Of a stretch of 64,000 nt of DNA, positions 17,973 to 28,523 are shown piece after piece; the first letter of the stretch is position 1, and each line of letters starts with the position of its first letter. Under the pieces are notes generated by a model. That model saw only the letters and a program-made list of their open reading frames with translations. It had not been told where the DNA came from and made no database searches. The translations under genes and the position numbers were made by a program. Source of the stretch: JADLGL01 sp963732865. GTDB taxonomy: Bacteria; Pseudomonadota; Alphaproteobacteria; Rhizobiales; Kaistiaceae. The stretch is from the NCBI GenBank assembly GCA_963732865.1, contig CAVTBC010000003.1, positions 124,001 through 188,000 of the forward strand, written 5' to 3'.

Positions 17973-19655
17973 ATGGCGACAGCGTCGCTTGAGATCACGG
18001 ATTCATTGGTAGAGGCGGCCGAGCAGTCGGCAGCCTGGCCGTTCGAGGAGGCGCGGAAGCTGACAGCGCGCCTGTCGCGCAGAGGCGCCGATAGGATGCT
18101 TTTCGAGACCGGCTACGGCCCCTCGGGACTGCCTCATATCGGCACGTTCGGCGAAGTGGCGCGGACGAGCATGGTGCGCACCGCGTTCCGGCTCTTGACG
18201 CGCGACCGCATCCCGACCCGCCTCCTGTGCTTTTCGGACGATATGGACGGCTTGCGTAAAGTGCCGGACAACGTCCCCAACCAGCCGATGATGACCCGGC
18301 ATATCGGCCAACCGCTGACAGCGGTCCCCGATCCGTTCGGAACGCATGAGAGCTTCGGCGCGCACAACAACGCGATGTTGCGCGGCTTCCTAGACCAGTT
18401 CGGCTTCGATTACGAATTCGCAAGCGCCACCGATTACTACCGGTCGGGCCGGTTTGACGGCAACCTTTTGGCGATGCTGAGGGCGTACGATCAGGTCATG
18501 GCGATCATGCTGCCCTCGCTGCGCCAAGAAAGGCAGCAATCCTATTCGCCGTTCCTGCCGATCTCGCCGGTCAACGGCGCCGTGCTGCAGGTGCCGCTCA
18601 CGGAGGTTAAGGCCGACGCCGGCACGATCGTCTTCCGCGATCCCGCCAATGACAGGCTGACCGAGGTGCCGGTCACCGGCGGCCATGTGAAGTGCCAGTG
18701 GAAGGCGGACTGGGCCTTGCGCTGGACAGCGCTCAGCGTTGACTATGAAATGAACGGCAAGGACTTGATCAATTCGGTGAAGCTATCGAGCGAGATCTGC
18801 AGGGTGATGGGCGGCGATCCGCCCGAGGGCTTTGCCTATGAGCTTTTCCTCGACGAGAATGGCCAGAAGATTTCCAAGTCGCGCGGCAACGGCCTAACCA
18901 TCGACGAGTGGCTGCGCTATGCCTCGCCGGAAAGCCTGTCGCAGTTCATGTTCCAGAAGCCAAGCGCGGCCAAGCGGCTGTATTTCGATGTGATCCCCCG
19001 CGCCGTCGACGACTATTACACCTTCGTCGACCGCCTATCATCGCGACGAGGATGATCCGAGGCGGCGCGCTCGAGCAATCCGGTCTGGCACGTCCATGGC
19101 GGCCATGTGCCGACGGTCGAATGCCGCTCACCTTCGGCGTCCTGCTCAACCTCGCCTCGGCGTCGAACGCGCATTCCGCGGACGTGCTGTGGGGCTTCAT
19201 CCTGCGGCATGTCGCCGGGGTGGCGCCGGCCACGCACCCGGATCTCGACCGGCTGGTCGGCTATGCGGTCCGCTACTATCAGGACTTCGTCGAGCCGACG
19301 AAATCGTTCCGCGATCCGGATCAGGCGCGAGCGCAAGGCGCTGGCGGCGCTCGATGTGGCGCTGGCGACGCTCGAGGCGGAGGGAGTTGCGGACGATGCG
19401 GCGATCCAGGCGGCCGTCTATGAGGTTGGCCGGTCCTTCCTACAGTATCAGGACACGAAGAAGTTTGCGCCGGACGGGCGCCCCGGCGTTTCGCTGGCGT
19501 GGTTCTCGATGCTCTATGAGGTTCTTCTCGGCCTGCCGCGCGGGCCGCGATTTGGCTCATTCGCCGCGATCTACGGATTGGCGGAAACGCGCGGGCTGAT
19601 CCACAAGGCCGTGGCGGGCGAGCTGGCGCCGGCGTCGGCGGAGCATTCGGCATGA
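17973..19655 (+). CDS. lysS: Lysyl-tRNA synthetase, class I (archaeal type), with several frameshifts
   Basis: Charges tRNA-Lys; class I enzymes replace the usual class II LysRS in many alphaproteobacteria. The first 350 residues are intact, with the HIGH-like PSGLPHIGTFGE and the KMSKS-like KISKSRGNG. After 19034 the sequence remains recognisable but jumps frame: about 19035 (one extra base), between 19059 and 19076, at about 19122 (one base missing between GAATG and CCGCTC) and at 19328 (one extra C). Rejoined, it gives NPVWHVHGG, PLTFGVLLNLASASNAH and a normal C-terminal domain through 19655. Four indels in 300 bases of an essential gene suggest poor sequence here, not a pseudogene. An alternative start is at 17958. 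Confidence 0.88.
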
Positions 19656-20188
19656 CGGCGCGGCGACCGTTTGCCCGGATCGTGGCCATTGCCGCCGCGA
19701 TATTCCTCGTCCTGTCGCCGATCCGCGAGGGGTTGGCGCAGGACCAGCAGCTGGGGCAAGTCACCAATCTGCCGCTGCCGCGCTTCGTCTCGCTGAAATC
19801 AAGCCAGGTGAACGTCCGCGTCGGCCCCGGCCAGGACTATCCGGTCGCCTGGACCTATGTCCGCTTCGGCCTGCCGGTGGAAATCACGCAGGAATACGAC
19901 AATTGGCGCCGCATCCGCGATTCGGAAGGCAATGAGGGCTGGGTGTTGTGGAACCTGCTCTCCGGCGACCGTTGGGCGATCGTGCTGCCGGACAATGACG
20001 GGACGCCGCTGATCGTCCACGCGTCGGCGTCGGACACGTCGGCGACGGTGGCGATGCTGGAAGCCGGCGTGATCGCGCCAGTGATCCGTTGCCGCGACCA
20101 TTGGTGTCGGCTCAGCGAGAGCCGTTTCGACGGCTGGGTCGAGCAGGACCGCCTGTGGGGCGTCTATCCGGACGAGGAATTCGACTAG
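19652..20188 (+). CDS. Secreted bacterial SH3-domain protein
   Basis: A 178-residue exported protein with a signal peptide ending REGLAQ. Two bacterial SH3-like repeats follow: one around SSQVNVRVGPGQDYPVAW to GWVLWNLLSG, and a second, more divergent one from PLIVHASASD to FDGWVEQDRLWG. Such SH3b domains usually bind peptidoglycan or act as periplasmic adaptors. The start overlaps the lysS stop by four bases (ATGA). Function beyond cell-wall binding is not visible. Confidence 0.85.
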   Translation: MTARRPFARIVAIAAAIFLVLSPIREGLAQDQQLGQVTNLPLPRFVSLKSSQVNVRVGPGQDYPVAWTYVRFGLPVEITQEYDNWRRIRDSEGNEGWVLWNLLSGDRWAIVLPDNDGTPLIVHASASDTSATVAMLEAGVIAPVIRCRDHWCRLSESRFDGWVEQDRLWGVYPDEEFD

Positions 20189-20189
20189 G

Positions 20190-20636
20190 CTAGGAAGGGA
20201 TCCGCCGCAGGCGGATAACGACGTCGATGCGGCTGATCTCGGTGCCCGGCGGCGGTGCCGGCAGGCGGTCGAGGCCAAGGGCATCTTCCGGAACGTCGAA
20301 CATCACATTGTCGTCTTCGAGGAAGAAGTGGTGATGATCGGTGACGTTCGTGTCGAAATAGGTCTTCGAGCCGTCGAGCGGGACTTCGCGCAGCAGGCCG
20401 GCGGCCGTGAACTGGTGCAGCGTGTTGTAAACCGTGGCGAGCGAAACCGGGACATCGGCCGAAATCGCCTCATCGTGCAGCGCTTCCGCCGAAATGTGGC
20501 GATTTCCCCGGGCAAACAGGAGCTGGGCGAGCGCCAGCCGCTGACGTGTCGGCCGCAGGCCAGCGCCGCGCAGCCTGGCGCGCGTCGATGTCAACCGGGC
20601 GGTATCGCCCCGCGGCGATGCTGGAATGTCGGCCAC
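20190..20636 (-). CDS. irr: Iron response regulator Irr (Fur family)
   Basis: A 148-residue Fur-family repressor/activator that reads haem and iron status. The winged-helix N domain has LRPTRQRLALAQLL and VSLATVYNTLHQF. The metal/haem-linked histidine cluster DHHHFF is at about residues 99-104. The N-terminal Cys-Pro haem motif of Bradyrhizobium Irr is absent, and there are no cysteines at all, so haem control would rely on the His cluster as in Rhizobium Irr. It is divergent from fabA-fabB-fabI, the conserved location of irr in Hyphomicrobiales, which makes the Irr assignment safer than Fur or Zur. Confidence 0.92.
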   Translation of the reverse strand: MADIPASPRGDTARLTSTRARLRGAGLRPTRQRLALAQLLFARGNRHISAEALHDEAISADVPVSLATVYNTLHQFTAAGLLREVPLDGSKTYFDTNVTDHHHFFLEDDNVMFDVPEDALGLDRLPAPPPGTEISRIDVVIRLRRIPS

Positions 20637-20661
20637 GTCAGAAACCTTTTGCGTTCCCCAT

Positions 20662-20689
20662 ATTATAGGGCTTCAGCGCCGCCACGCAA
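20662..20689 (-). promoter_or_regulatory. Candidate promoter of irr
   Basis: On the minus strand TTGCGT (20684-20689) and TATAAT (20662-20667) are spaced by 16 bases, about 25 bases upstream of the irr start. A consensus -10 box is rare in this GC-rich sequence, which makes it notable. No experimental start is known. Confidence 0.4.
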
Positions 20690-20912
20690 CTTCGGCGAAC
20701 CGGCTCTTAGCGGGCCGTTCTAGGCGCTCCAGGCCGGTATGTGGAGCGATTTCTTTGGCGCGCGGCGATGCGTCGCCTCGCAGCCCGGTAATGGGGTGAC
20801 ACGATGCCCGCGCTCTTTCGGCAGAAGGACCCCTATGTTAGAGACCCGGGCCAAGAGCGACCGGCGACAATGGCGTCGCCAAACGCTCCAAATAGGAACT
20901 GCTGAACAAGGC

Positions 20913-21440
20913 ATGGCCGAACGCCAATCAAGCTTCGCTTACGAAGATCTACTCAGCTGCGCGCGAGGCGAGCTGTTTGGACCCGGTAATCCACAATTGC
21001 CTTTGCCGCCGATGCTGATGTTCGACCGTATCGGGGAAATCAGCGAAGAAGGCGGCGAGCATGGCAAGGGTCTGCTGCGTGCCGAGTTGGACGTGCATCC
21101 TGATCTCTGGTTCTTCCAATGCCACTTCAAGGGCGATCCGGTGATGCCGGGCTGCCTCGGCCTTGATGCGCTGTGGCAGATGCTGGGTTTCTTCCTCGGC
21201 TGGATCGGCGGCCTCGGCCATGGCCGCGCCCTTTCGGTCGGCGAGGTGAAGTTCACCGGCCAGGTTCTGCCGAGTGTGAAACGTGTGGAATATGGCGTCG
21301 ATCTCAAGCGTGTGTTCAAATCGAAGCTCTTCCTTGGAATTGGCGATGGCTGGCTGAAAGCCGATGGCGACACCATTTACGTCGCGAAGGATCTGCGGGT
21401 GGGTCTGTTTCAGACCGATGCTGCTGCGACCGGCGCCTAG
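20913..21440 (+). CDS. fabA: 3-hydroxydecanoyl-ACP dehydratase/isomerase
   Basis: Introduces the double bond of unsaturated fatty acids by dehydrating 3-hydroxydecanoyl-ACP and isomerising trans-2 to cis-3. At 175 aa it is a hot-dog fold of normal length. The active-site pair is His71 (FFQCHFKGDPVMPG) and Asp85 (CLGLDALWQ), matching E. coli His70 and Asp84. I choose the ATG at 20913; longer in-frame starts add residues unlike the family. First gene of fabA-fabB-fabI, divergent from irr. Confidence 0.96.
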   Translation: MAERQSSFAYEDLLSCARGELFGPGNPQLPLPPMLMFDRIGEISEEGGEHGKGLLRAELDVHPDLWFFQCHFKGDPVMPGCLGLDALWQMLGFFLGWIGGLGHGRALSVGEVKFTGQVLPSVKRVEYGVDLKRVFKSKLFLGIGDGWLKADGDTIYVAKDLRVGLFQTDAAATGA

Positions 21441-21488
21441 TGGCGCCATGCGTCTGCGGGCGCCATTTTCGGTGAGGGGTTTATCGTG

Positions 21489-22706
21489 ATGAAGCGCGTC
21501 GCCGTTACCGGTATGGGGATCGTCTCGTCGATCGGCAACAACACGCAGGAAGTCCTTGCGTCGCTCCGCGAAGGCCGGTCGGGAATCGTCCGTGCCGAGC
21601 GTTACGCGGAGCTAGGCTTCCGCTGCCAGGTGCATGGCGCGCCGACGCTGAACACCGACGAAGTGCTCGACCGGCGGACGACGCGTTTCATGGGCGGCGG
21701 CGCGGCGTGGAACTACGTCGCCATGCGCCAGGCAATCCAAGACGCCGGCCTTGAAGAGAATGAAGTCTCCCATGAGCGGACGGGCCTGATCATGGGGTCG
21801 GGCGGTCCATCGACCCGGTCCATCGTCGAGGCGGCCGATGTCGCCCGCGAAAAGGGGCCGAAACGGGTCGGTCCGTTCGCCGTGCCGAAGGCGATGTGCT
21901 CGACCAATTCGGCAACGCTGGCGACGCCGTTCCACATCAAGGGCGTCAACTATTCGATCTCCTCGGCCTGCGCGACATCGAACCATTGCATCGGCAACGC
22001 CTATGAGACGATCTTGCTCGGCAAGCAGGACATCATTTTCGCCGGCGGCGGCGAGGAGTTGGACTGGACGCTGTCGGTGCTCTTCGATGGCATGGGCGCC
22101 ATGTCGAGCCATTTCAACGATCGACCGGAAGTGGCATCCCGCGCCTATGACCGCGACCGCGACGGCTTCGTTATCGCCGGCGGCGCCGGCGTGCTGGTGT
22201 TGGAAGAACTCGAGCACGCCAAGGCGCGTGGCGCCCGCATCTATGGCGAGGTCGTCGGCTATGGCGCGACGTCCGACGGCTACGACATGGTGGCGCCGTC
22301 CGGCGAAGGCGCGGAGCGCTGCATGAAGATGGCGCTCACCAATGTCAGCGAACCGATCGACTACATCAACCCGCACGCCACCTCGACGCCGATCGGCGAC
22401 AAGGTCGAAGTCGAAGCGATCATGAAAGTCTTCGGCGACAAGTGCCCGCCGATTTCCGGGACCAAGTCCCTGACCGGGCACTCGCTCGGCGCGACCGGCG
22501 CGCAGGAGGCGATCTACTGCCTCCTCATGATGCGGAACGGCTTCATCGCCGCTTCGGCGCATATCGACAATCTCGATCCCGAATTCGCCAGTGTACCGAT
22601 CGTGCGTGAACGCATCGACGATGCGGACCTCAATCTCGTCCTTTCCAACAGCTTCGGTTTCGGCGGCACCAACGCCTCGCTGGTCTTCCAGCGCTACCTC
22701 TCCTGA
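21489..22706 (+). CDS. fabB: 3-oxoacyl-ACP synthase I
   Basis: Condensing enzyme that elongates the cis-3-decenoyl-ACP made by FabA. The Cys-His-His triad is visible: Cys in SSACATSNHCIGNA, His in NPHATSTPIGD, and His in GTKSLTGHSLGATGAQE. A family-typical N terminus (RVAVTGMGIVSSIGNN) supports the ATG at 21489; a GTG is one codon earlier. Length is 405 aa. It sits between fabA and fabI, the conserved unsaturated-fatty-acid operon. Confidence 0.97.
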   Translation: MKRVAVTGMGIVSSIGNNTQEVLASLREGRSGIVRAERYAELGFRCQVHGAPTLNTDEVLDRRTTRFMGGGAAWNYVAMRQAIQDAGLEENEVSHERTGLIMGSGGPSTRSIVEAADVAREKGPKRVGPFAVPKAMCSTNSATLATPFHIKGVNYSISSACATSNHCIGNAYETILLGKQDIIFAGGGEELDWTLSVLFDGMGAMSSHFNDRPEVASRAYDRDRDGFVIAGGAGVLVLEELEHAKARGARIYGEVVGYGATSDGYDMVAPSGEGAERCMKMALTNVSEPIDYINPHATSTPIGDKVEVEAIMKVFGDKCPPISGTKSLTGHSLGATGAQEAIYCLLMMRNGFIAASAHIDNLDPEFASVPIVRERIDDADLNLVLSNSFGFGGTNASLVFQRYLS

Positions 22707-22716
22707 GAAGGGCGAC

Positions 22717-23529
22717 ATGAGCGAGCTTATGAAGGGGCGCCGTGGTTTGATCATGGGCGTCGCAAATGATCACTCGATTGCGTGGGGCATAGCGAAGCGG
22801 CTTTCTACCGAGGGCGCCGAAATCGCCCTCACCTATCAGCCGCCGCATATGGACCGGCGCGTGAGGCCTTTGGCCGAGGCGCTTGGTTGCAGCGTTCTCC
22901 TCCCCTGCGACGTCAGCCTGGCCAGCGATGCAGACGATCCGGCGGCGCTCGACAATATGTTCGCCGCGCTACGCGAGAGATGGGAATCGATCGACTTCGT
23001 CGTCCACGCCGTGGCCTATAGCGACCGCGGCGAGCTCGCTGGCCGCTACGCCGACACGACGCGCGCGAATTTCATCAAGACCATGGTGGTTTCCTGCTTC
23101 TCGTTCACAGAGACGATGAAGCGGGCGGCGACGATGATGCCGAAGGGCGGTGCCGCGGTGACGCTGAGCTATATCGGCGCCAGCCGGGTCATGCCGAACT
23201 ACAATGTCATGGGCGTCGCCAAGGCGGCGCTTGAGGCCTCGACACGCTATCTCGCCTCTGATCTCGGTGGCGAGAATATCCGCGTCAACGCCATCTCGGC
23301 CGGGCCGGTGCGTACGCTGGCGGCGTCAGGCGTCGCAAATGCCCGCGTGATCTACAATTACCAGAAGACCACCTCACCGCTGCGGCGGACGGTGACGATC
23401 GACGAAATCGGCGGTACGGCCCTGTATCTGCTGTCGGATCTCGGCTCGGCGGTCACCGGCGAGATTCATTTCGTCGACACGGGGTTCAACGTCGTCGGCA
23501 TGCCGGTGGATTCGCTCAAGCCGAGCTGA
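22717..23529 (+). CDS. fabI: Enoyl-ACP reductase (NADH)
   Basis: Short-chain dehydrogenase fold enzyme that reduces enoyl-ACP in the last step of each elongation cycle. The cofactor motif is GLIMGVANDHSIAWGIAK. The catalytic Tyr-x6-Lys is YNVMGVAKAALE, preceded by the upstream Tyr in LSYIGASR. NAISAGPVRTLAASGV lies in the substrate loop. At 270 aa, its ATG lies 10 bases after the fabB stop, with a GAAGG-like ribosome site. It would be the triclosan-sensitive type by family. Confidence 0.96.
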   Translation: MSELMKGRRGLIMGVANDHSIAWGIAKRLSTEGAEIALTYQPPHMDRRVRPLAEALGCSVLLPCDVSLASDADDPAALDNMFAALRERWESIDFVVHAVAYSDRGELAGRYADTTRANFIKTMVVSCFSFTETMKRAATMMPKGGAAVTLSYIGASRVMPNYNVMGVAKAALEASTRYLASDLGGENIRVNAISAGPVRTLAASGVANARVIYNYQKTTSPLRRTVTIDEIGGTALYLLSDLGSAVTGEIHFVDTGFNVVGMPVDSLKPS

Positions 23530-23536
23530 GGCGGAG

Positions 23537-23806
23537 CTACTCCACGGCGGCCGTTGGAGGTTCGTCTGCGCCGGTGCCGAGCGCCGGGTTCAACACGCCG
23601 CGCAGAGCACGTTCCTCGTCGGTAAACTCGCCGACCTTGGTGGCGACGTCGCCCCAGTTCGGCGGCGGCGCCTCCTCATTGCCATTGAACACGCTGGCAA
23701 TGCGGTCGACCAAAGCCTGTCGGCCTTGCGGGTCGGCGTCGAGAATGACCCAAGCGACCGCGCCAATCGTGAAGGCGACGGTGAGGACGAGGGCGCGGCG
23801 CATCAT
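23537..23806 (-). CDS. Small membrane-anchored protein of unknown function
   Basis: An 89-residue protein with one N-terminal membrane helix (ALVLTVAFTIGAVAWVIL) and a polar, acidic tail. I recognise no domain. Its start overlaps the stop of the 293-residue coiled-coil gene by four bases, so the two are co-translated and probably work together at the inner membrane or periplasm. Confidence 0.65.
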   Translation of the reverse strand: MMRRALVLTVAFTIGAVAWVILDADPQGRQALVDRIASVFNGNEEAPPPNWGDVATKVGEFTDEERALRGVLNPALGTGADEPPTAAVE

Positions 23807-24684
23807 GCGCCCGGCAGGACGAGGCCGCCATTGACCTCGTCGATGATGCGCATCAGGTCGCCCCAGGACTGCACCAGCTGCGACCGCATCAGCTCCAGTG
23901 CTTCGATCGTCTCGAGATCGGCCAGGGCCTCCTGCAGCGATTTGGCGAGATTGAGCGTTTGCGCCGCCGCGCGATAGACGCGGGCGTTCTCGCGCAAAGC
24001 GTGGAAGAAGACATCGAGATCATCGGTCTGGTCGCCCATGCGGCCCATGATCTCGTCATGCCGCTGGGAGAATATCTGCCAGGCGATCACCGCCGCTTCG
24101 AGGCTCTGGATCTCGGCATTGTTGGCCTGCTGGGTCAGCTGGTATTTTTCGATATCGACCCGAGTCAACTGGGCGGCATTGGCCAATTCGCCCTGGATGC
24201 GCTGATTGTCGGCGCGTAGTTCTTCGAGCCGCGAGCGCGCATCGGCGATGCGGAAGCCGATCGCGTCGCCGATGGCGTTGAGCGTCGCGATCTCCTGATA
24301 GCGGCGGCTGAACACGTCCGGCGCGATGTCGGCGATATGTTGGAACGAATTGGCGATGTCGGCGATCTCGGCTGCGATCTGCTGGATCTGCTCGTCGGTC
24401 AGCGTCTCTTCATTTTCGGCCAGCGTGCGGATGCGATGGACGGCGTCGATGTTGTCCTGCAGCGCCGTCAATATCTCGGGGATGGTCGGATCGGTCTGCG
24501 TCGCCTCAACGGTGTCGCCGAGCGCCTGGCCAAGCAGGCGGAGGGCCTCATCCTCGGTGGCGTTGTCGAGCACCGTCGGATCGATCGGCAGGCTTTGCGC
24601 CGCCGACGGGCTCGCCGCTCCCAGCAGGAACAGGCCGAAGACCGCCCCGATTGCCGGCAAAGATCGCAATGAACGGCGCGCCAT
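23803..24684 (-). CDS. Secreted alpha-helical coiled-coil protein, unknown function
   Basis: A 293-residue exported protein. The signal peptide ends near SPSAAQ. The rest is almost wholly helical with heptad-like runs (LTDEQIQQIAAEIADIANSF, RSRLEELRADNQRIQGELAN, NNAEIQSLEAAVIAWQIFSQ). No enzyme motif and no cysteine in the mature part. It resembles periplasmic adaptor-like coiled coils only in general character. It is the first gene of a two-gene unit with the small membrane protein at 23537-23806. Confidence 0.7.
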   Translation of the reverse strand: MARRSLRSLPAIGAVFGLFLLGAASPSAAQSLPIDPTVLDNATEDEALRLLGQALGDTVEATQTDPTIPEILTALQDNIDAVHRIRTLAENEETLTDEQIQQIAAEIADIANSFQHIADIAPDVFSRRYQEIATLNAIGDAIGFRIADARSRLEELRADNQRIQGELANAAQLTRVDIEKYQLTQQANNAEIQSLEAAVIAWQIFSQRHDEIMGRMGDQTDDLDVFFHALRENARVYRAAAQTLNLAKSLQEALADLETIEALELMRSQLVQSWGDLMRIIDEVNGGLVLPGA

Positions 24685-25016
24685 CTGGCCAACTCCTCCC
24701 CGAAATCATCCACCGGAACGTGACGGCCATTATGGTCCGAATTGTGGTGCGCGGCGATTGCCCATCCGCGGCGGATGGCGCGGGCCTGAAAGTGGAAGGG
24801 CCGCGCCGTTGCCGGCGCGGCCCATGCCCCCCTTACCGAACCCCCCGGCTCGGCATGACCCTACGATGCTCGTGAGAAGATCGTTTCGTCTTGGCCACGT
24901 TGGTCCGACATCCACGGCAAGGCAAGCCTAACCGGGCCGCATGGACCGAGCTGTGGCGACATTGTTGCCGCGCTGTGGCGGTGATGCCACAGGCGGATGG
25001 GCCGCGCTGTCGCCGC
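24685..25016. other. Intergenic stretch with a strong hairpin, no gene seen
   Basis: A 332-base gap between two minus-strand genes. It holds a perfect 10-bp inverted repeat GGGCCGCGCC (24798-24807) with GGCGCGGCCC (24814-24823). No T tract follows on either strand, so it is not a classical terminator. I looked for an SRP-type RNA (conserved GGAA loop) and did not find one. Short frames here have no signal or family character. Confidence 0.4.
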
Positions 25017-25202
25017 CTAGGGCGAAGGAAGATATTGGCTGAAGTCAGTGTTGCGGATGATCAAATAGCCGCCGGCGACGCCAGCAGCAGCAACCCCGGC
25101 GCAGACCACGGGGCGATTGACGCAGCCGCGAACGGGGTGAACCACGCAGCCAGCGAGGCTGAGACAGGCAAGGGCCGCTACCGCGATTACCGCAATCCGC
25201 AT
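25017..25202 (-). CDS. Small lipoprotein
   Basis: A 61-residue predicted lipoprotein. The signal sequence MRIAVIAVAALACLSLAGC contains a good lipobox (LAGC). The mature part has two further cysteines and a small Gly/Ala-rich hydrophobic stretch (GVAAAGVAGGYLII). The ATG at 25202 is preceded on the minus strand by AAGGAAG, which fixes the start. It lies divergent from lepA. Function unknown. Confidence 0.65.
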   Translation of the reverse strand: MRIAVIAVAALACLSLAGCVVHPVRGCVNRPVVCAGVAAAGVAGGYLIIRNTDFSQYLPSP

Positions 25203-25357
25203 CCGTCGATCTTCCTTGCCATCGCCCTGCCCGGCCACGCGCCGGGCTCGCCATAGACAAACGGTTTCACATTGAAGAAGCGTGAATGTTCAGCCAGCGT
25301 CGCTGCGACGCGCACCGGCTCCTTGCCGGTCTTTGGGGCGGGTGCTACGGCCACGCC

Positions 25358-27164
<1,807 letters not shown>

Positions 27165-27189
27165 CACCTCACAAAGTGGGGCGCTCGCG

Positions 27190-28476
27190 TTGCGCTTCCT
27201 CGCCCGACTCAGTTGCCGCTGGTATCGTTCCGCGGAATGGGGATTTCGACCCAATTCTGTCGCCGGCCGTGACGGGCGGGCTGCGGGCCGCTGGCATACA
27301 GCCGGGCGGGTGTGGGTTTTGTGCGCCGCGTTGTCGCTTCTTGTCGTCGGCGCCGCTGTCGCCCAGCAGATCCTGACCGGCTCGGAACTGGCCGGCGTCG
27401 CCTTCCCCATCCCGGCCAATCTGTGGGTTCCCGATGCGCAGCGCTCGCAGGCGGCAGCGCTCGACGAAGCGGCGGCGCTGAACAACAAGGCCTGCGGCCC
27501 GACCGAGTTTTTCTTCTGGGATGCGCTCGACGAAGCGACGCATGACAGCATCCGCGTCGGCACCGACACCGCCTTCGCCGAAGCCGGCTGGTCCATTGCC
27601 ATCATCAACATCGACCCCGAGGGCAAGCGCGTTTATCTCGCCACCCGCGGCGAGGACCAGTTGGTGATGGCCTGGCTGCCGATGCCGGAAACACTGGGGC
27701 TGGTGCTGTGCGTCGTCACCGGCGACCGCACCACCAATGCGGGGATCGGCGCCATCGCCAACCCGGCCCAGGAAGCAATGCCGGTGCCCCGGCCGCGCCC
27801 GGATCCGAACGCGCCGGTGGAGACGGTCGCGGAGGAGCCAGCGCCGACCCCGGCCGTGACAGCCCCTGTGGGGGAGGAACCGACCCCGGTCCCGGCAGCA
27901 GCCGACACGGACACGACCGGCGACGCGATCGGCGTTCTCATCACGGCGCAGAACGATACCGAGACCGCGCCGCCAGACGCGACCGAAACGGACGAAGCAC
28001 CTGCGTCGGGCGGCTCGATATCGTTTGGCCTGATCGCCCTCGCCGTCGCCTTCGGGATCGCCGCCGTCTTTCTGGTGCGCTGGGGACGGGCCGGAGCACG
28101 CGCCGCGGCGGGCGCCACATGGCCGACGACGCTCGCGACGGTGATCTACAGCGACGTCGCTTCGGAGGAGACGGGGGGCCAAGGCAGGAAATCCGCCCGC
28201 TATGTCCCAGTCGTTGCCTATGAATATGTCGTCGACGATGTTCCCTATCAGGCGGCCCGGCTTCGCTTCGGCGATTCCAGTTCGGCCAGGATCGCCGAGG
28301 CGCAGAAGACCGTGGAGCGTTTCCCGGTCGGGGCCGGCATCGAGATACGCTACGACCCGAAGAACCCCGGAGACGCGACTATCGAAGCCGACCCCGATCG
28401 CCTCGAACTTCGGTTGATTGGCGGCATCGCGCTCGCAGTTCTTGCCGTTGCGGCGTTGATCAACGCGGTCGGGTGA
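27190..28476 (+). CDS. DUF3592-domain membrane protein
   Basis: A 428-residue envelope protein in three parts. A signal-like helix (VWVLCAALSLLVVGAAVA) comes first, then an extracytoplasmic region with a long Pro/Ala/Thr/Glu-rich linker (about 195-275). A membrane helix (ISFGLIALAVAFGIAAVFLV) follows, and last a DUF3592 domain ending in another helix. DUF3592 text includes VIYSDV, YVPVVAYEYVVDDVPYQAAR and GIEIRYDPKNPGDATIE. The start is uncertain: a TTG at 27190 gives a basic N-region before the signal, while a GTG at 27310 starts at the helix itself. Function unknown. Confidence 0.75.
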   Translation: MRFLARLSCRWYRSAEWGFRPNSVAGRDGRAAGRWHTAGRVWVLCAALSLLVVGAAVAQQILTGSELAGVAFPIPANLWVPDAQRSQAAALDEAAALNNKACGPTEFFFWDALDEATHDSIRVGTDTAFAEAGWSIAIINIDPEGKRVYLATRGEDQLVMAWLPMPETLGLVLCVVTGDRTTNAGIGAIANPAQEAMPVPRPRPDPNAPVETVAEEPAPTPAVTAPVGEEPTPVPAAADTDTTGDAIGVLITAQNDTETAPPDATETDEAPASGGSISFGLIALAVAFGIAAVFLVRWGRAGARAAAGATWPTTLATVIYSDVASEETGGQGRKSARYVPVVAYEYVVDDVPYQAARLRFGDSSSARIAEAQKTVERFPVGAGIEIRYDPKNPGDATIEADPDRLELRLIGGIALAVLAVAALINAVG

Positions 28477-28523
28477 CCGTACAGTCGGATTGACGGTCCG
28501 CCTCCGACCCCGTCAAGGAGCTC

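Noticed and set aside
24685..25016. Possible small structured RNA such as SRP RNA in the gap
   Set aside because: There is a strong 10-bp hairpin but no conserved SRP core; I cannot support an RNA gene.
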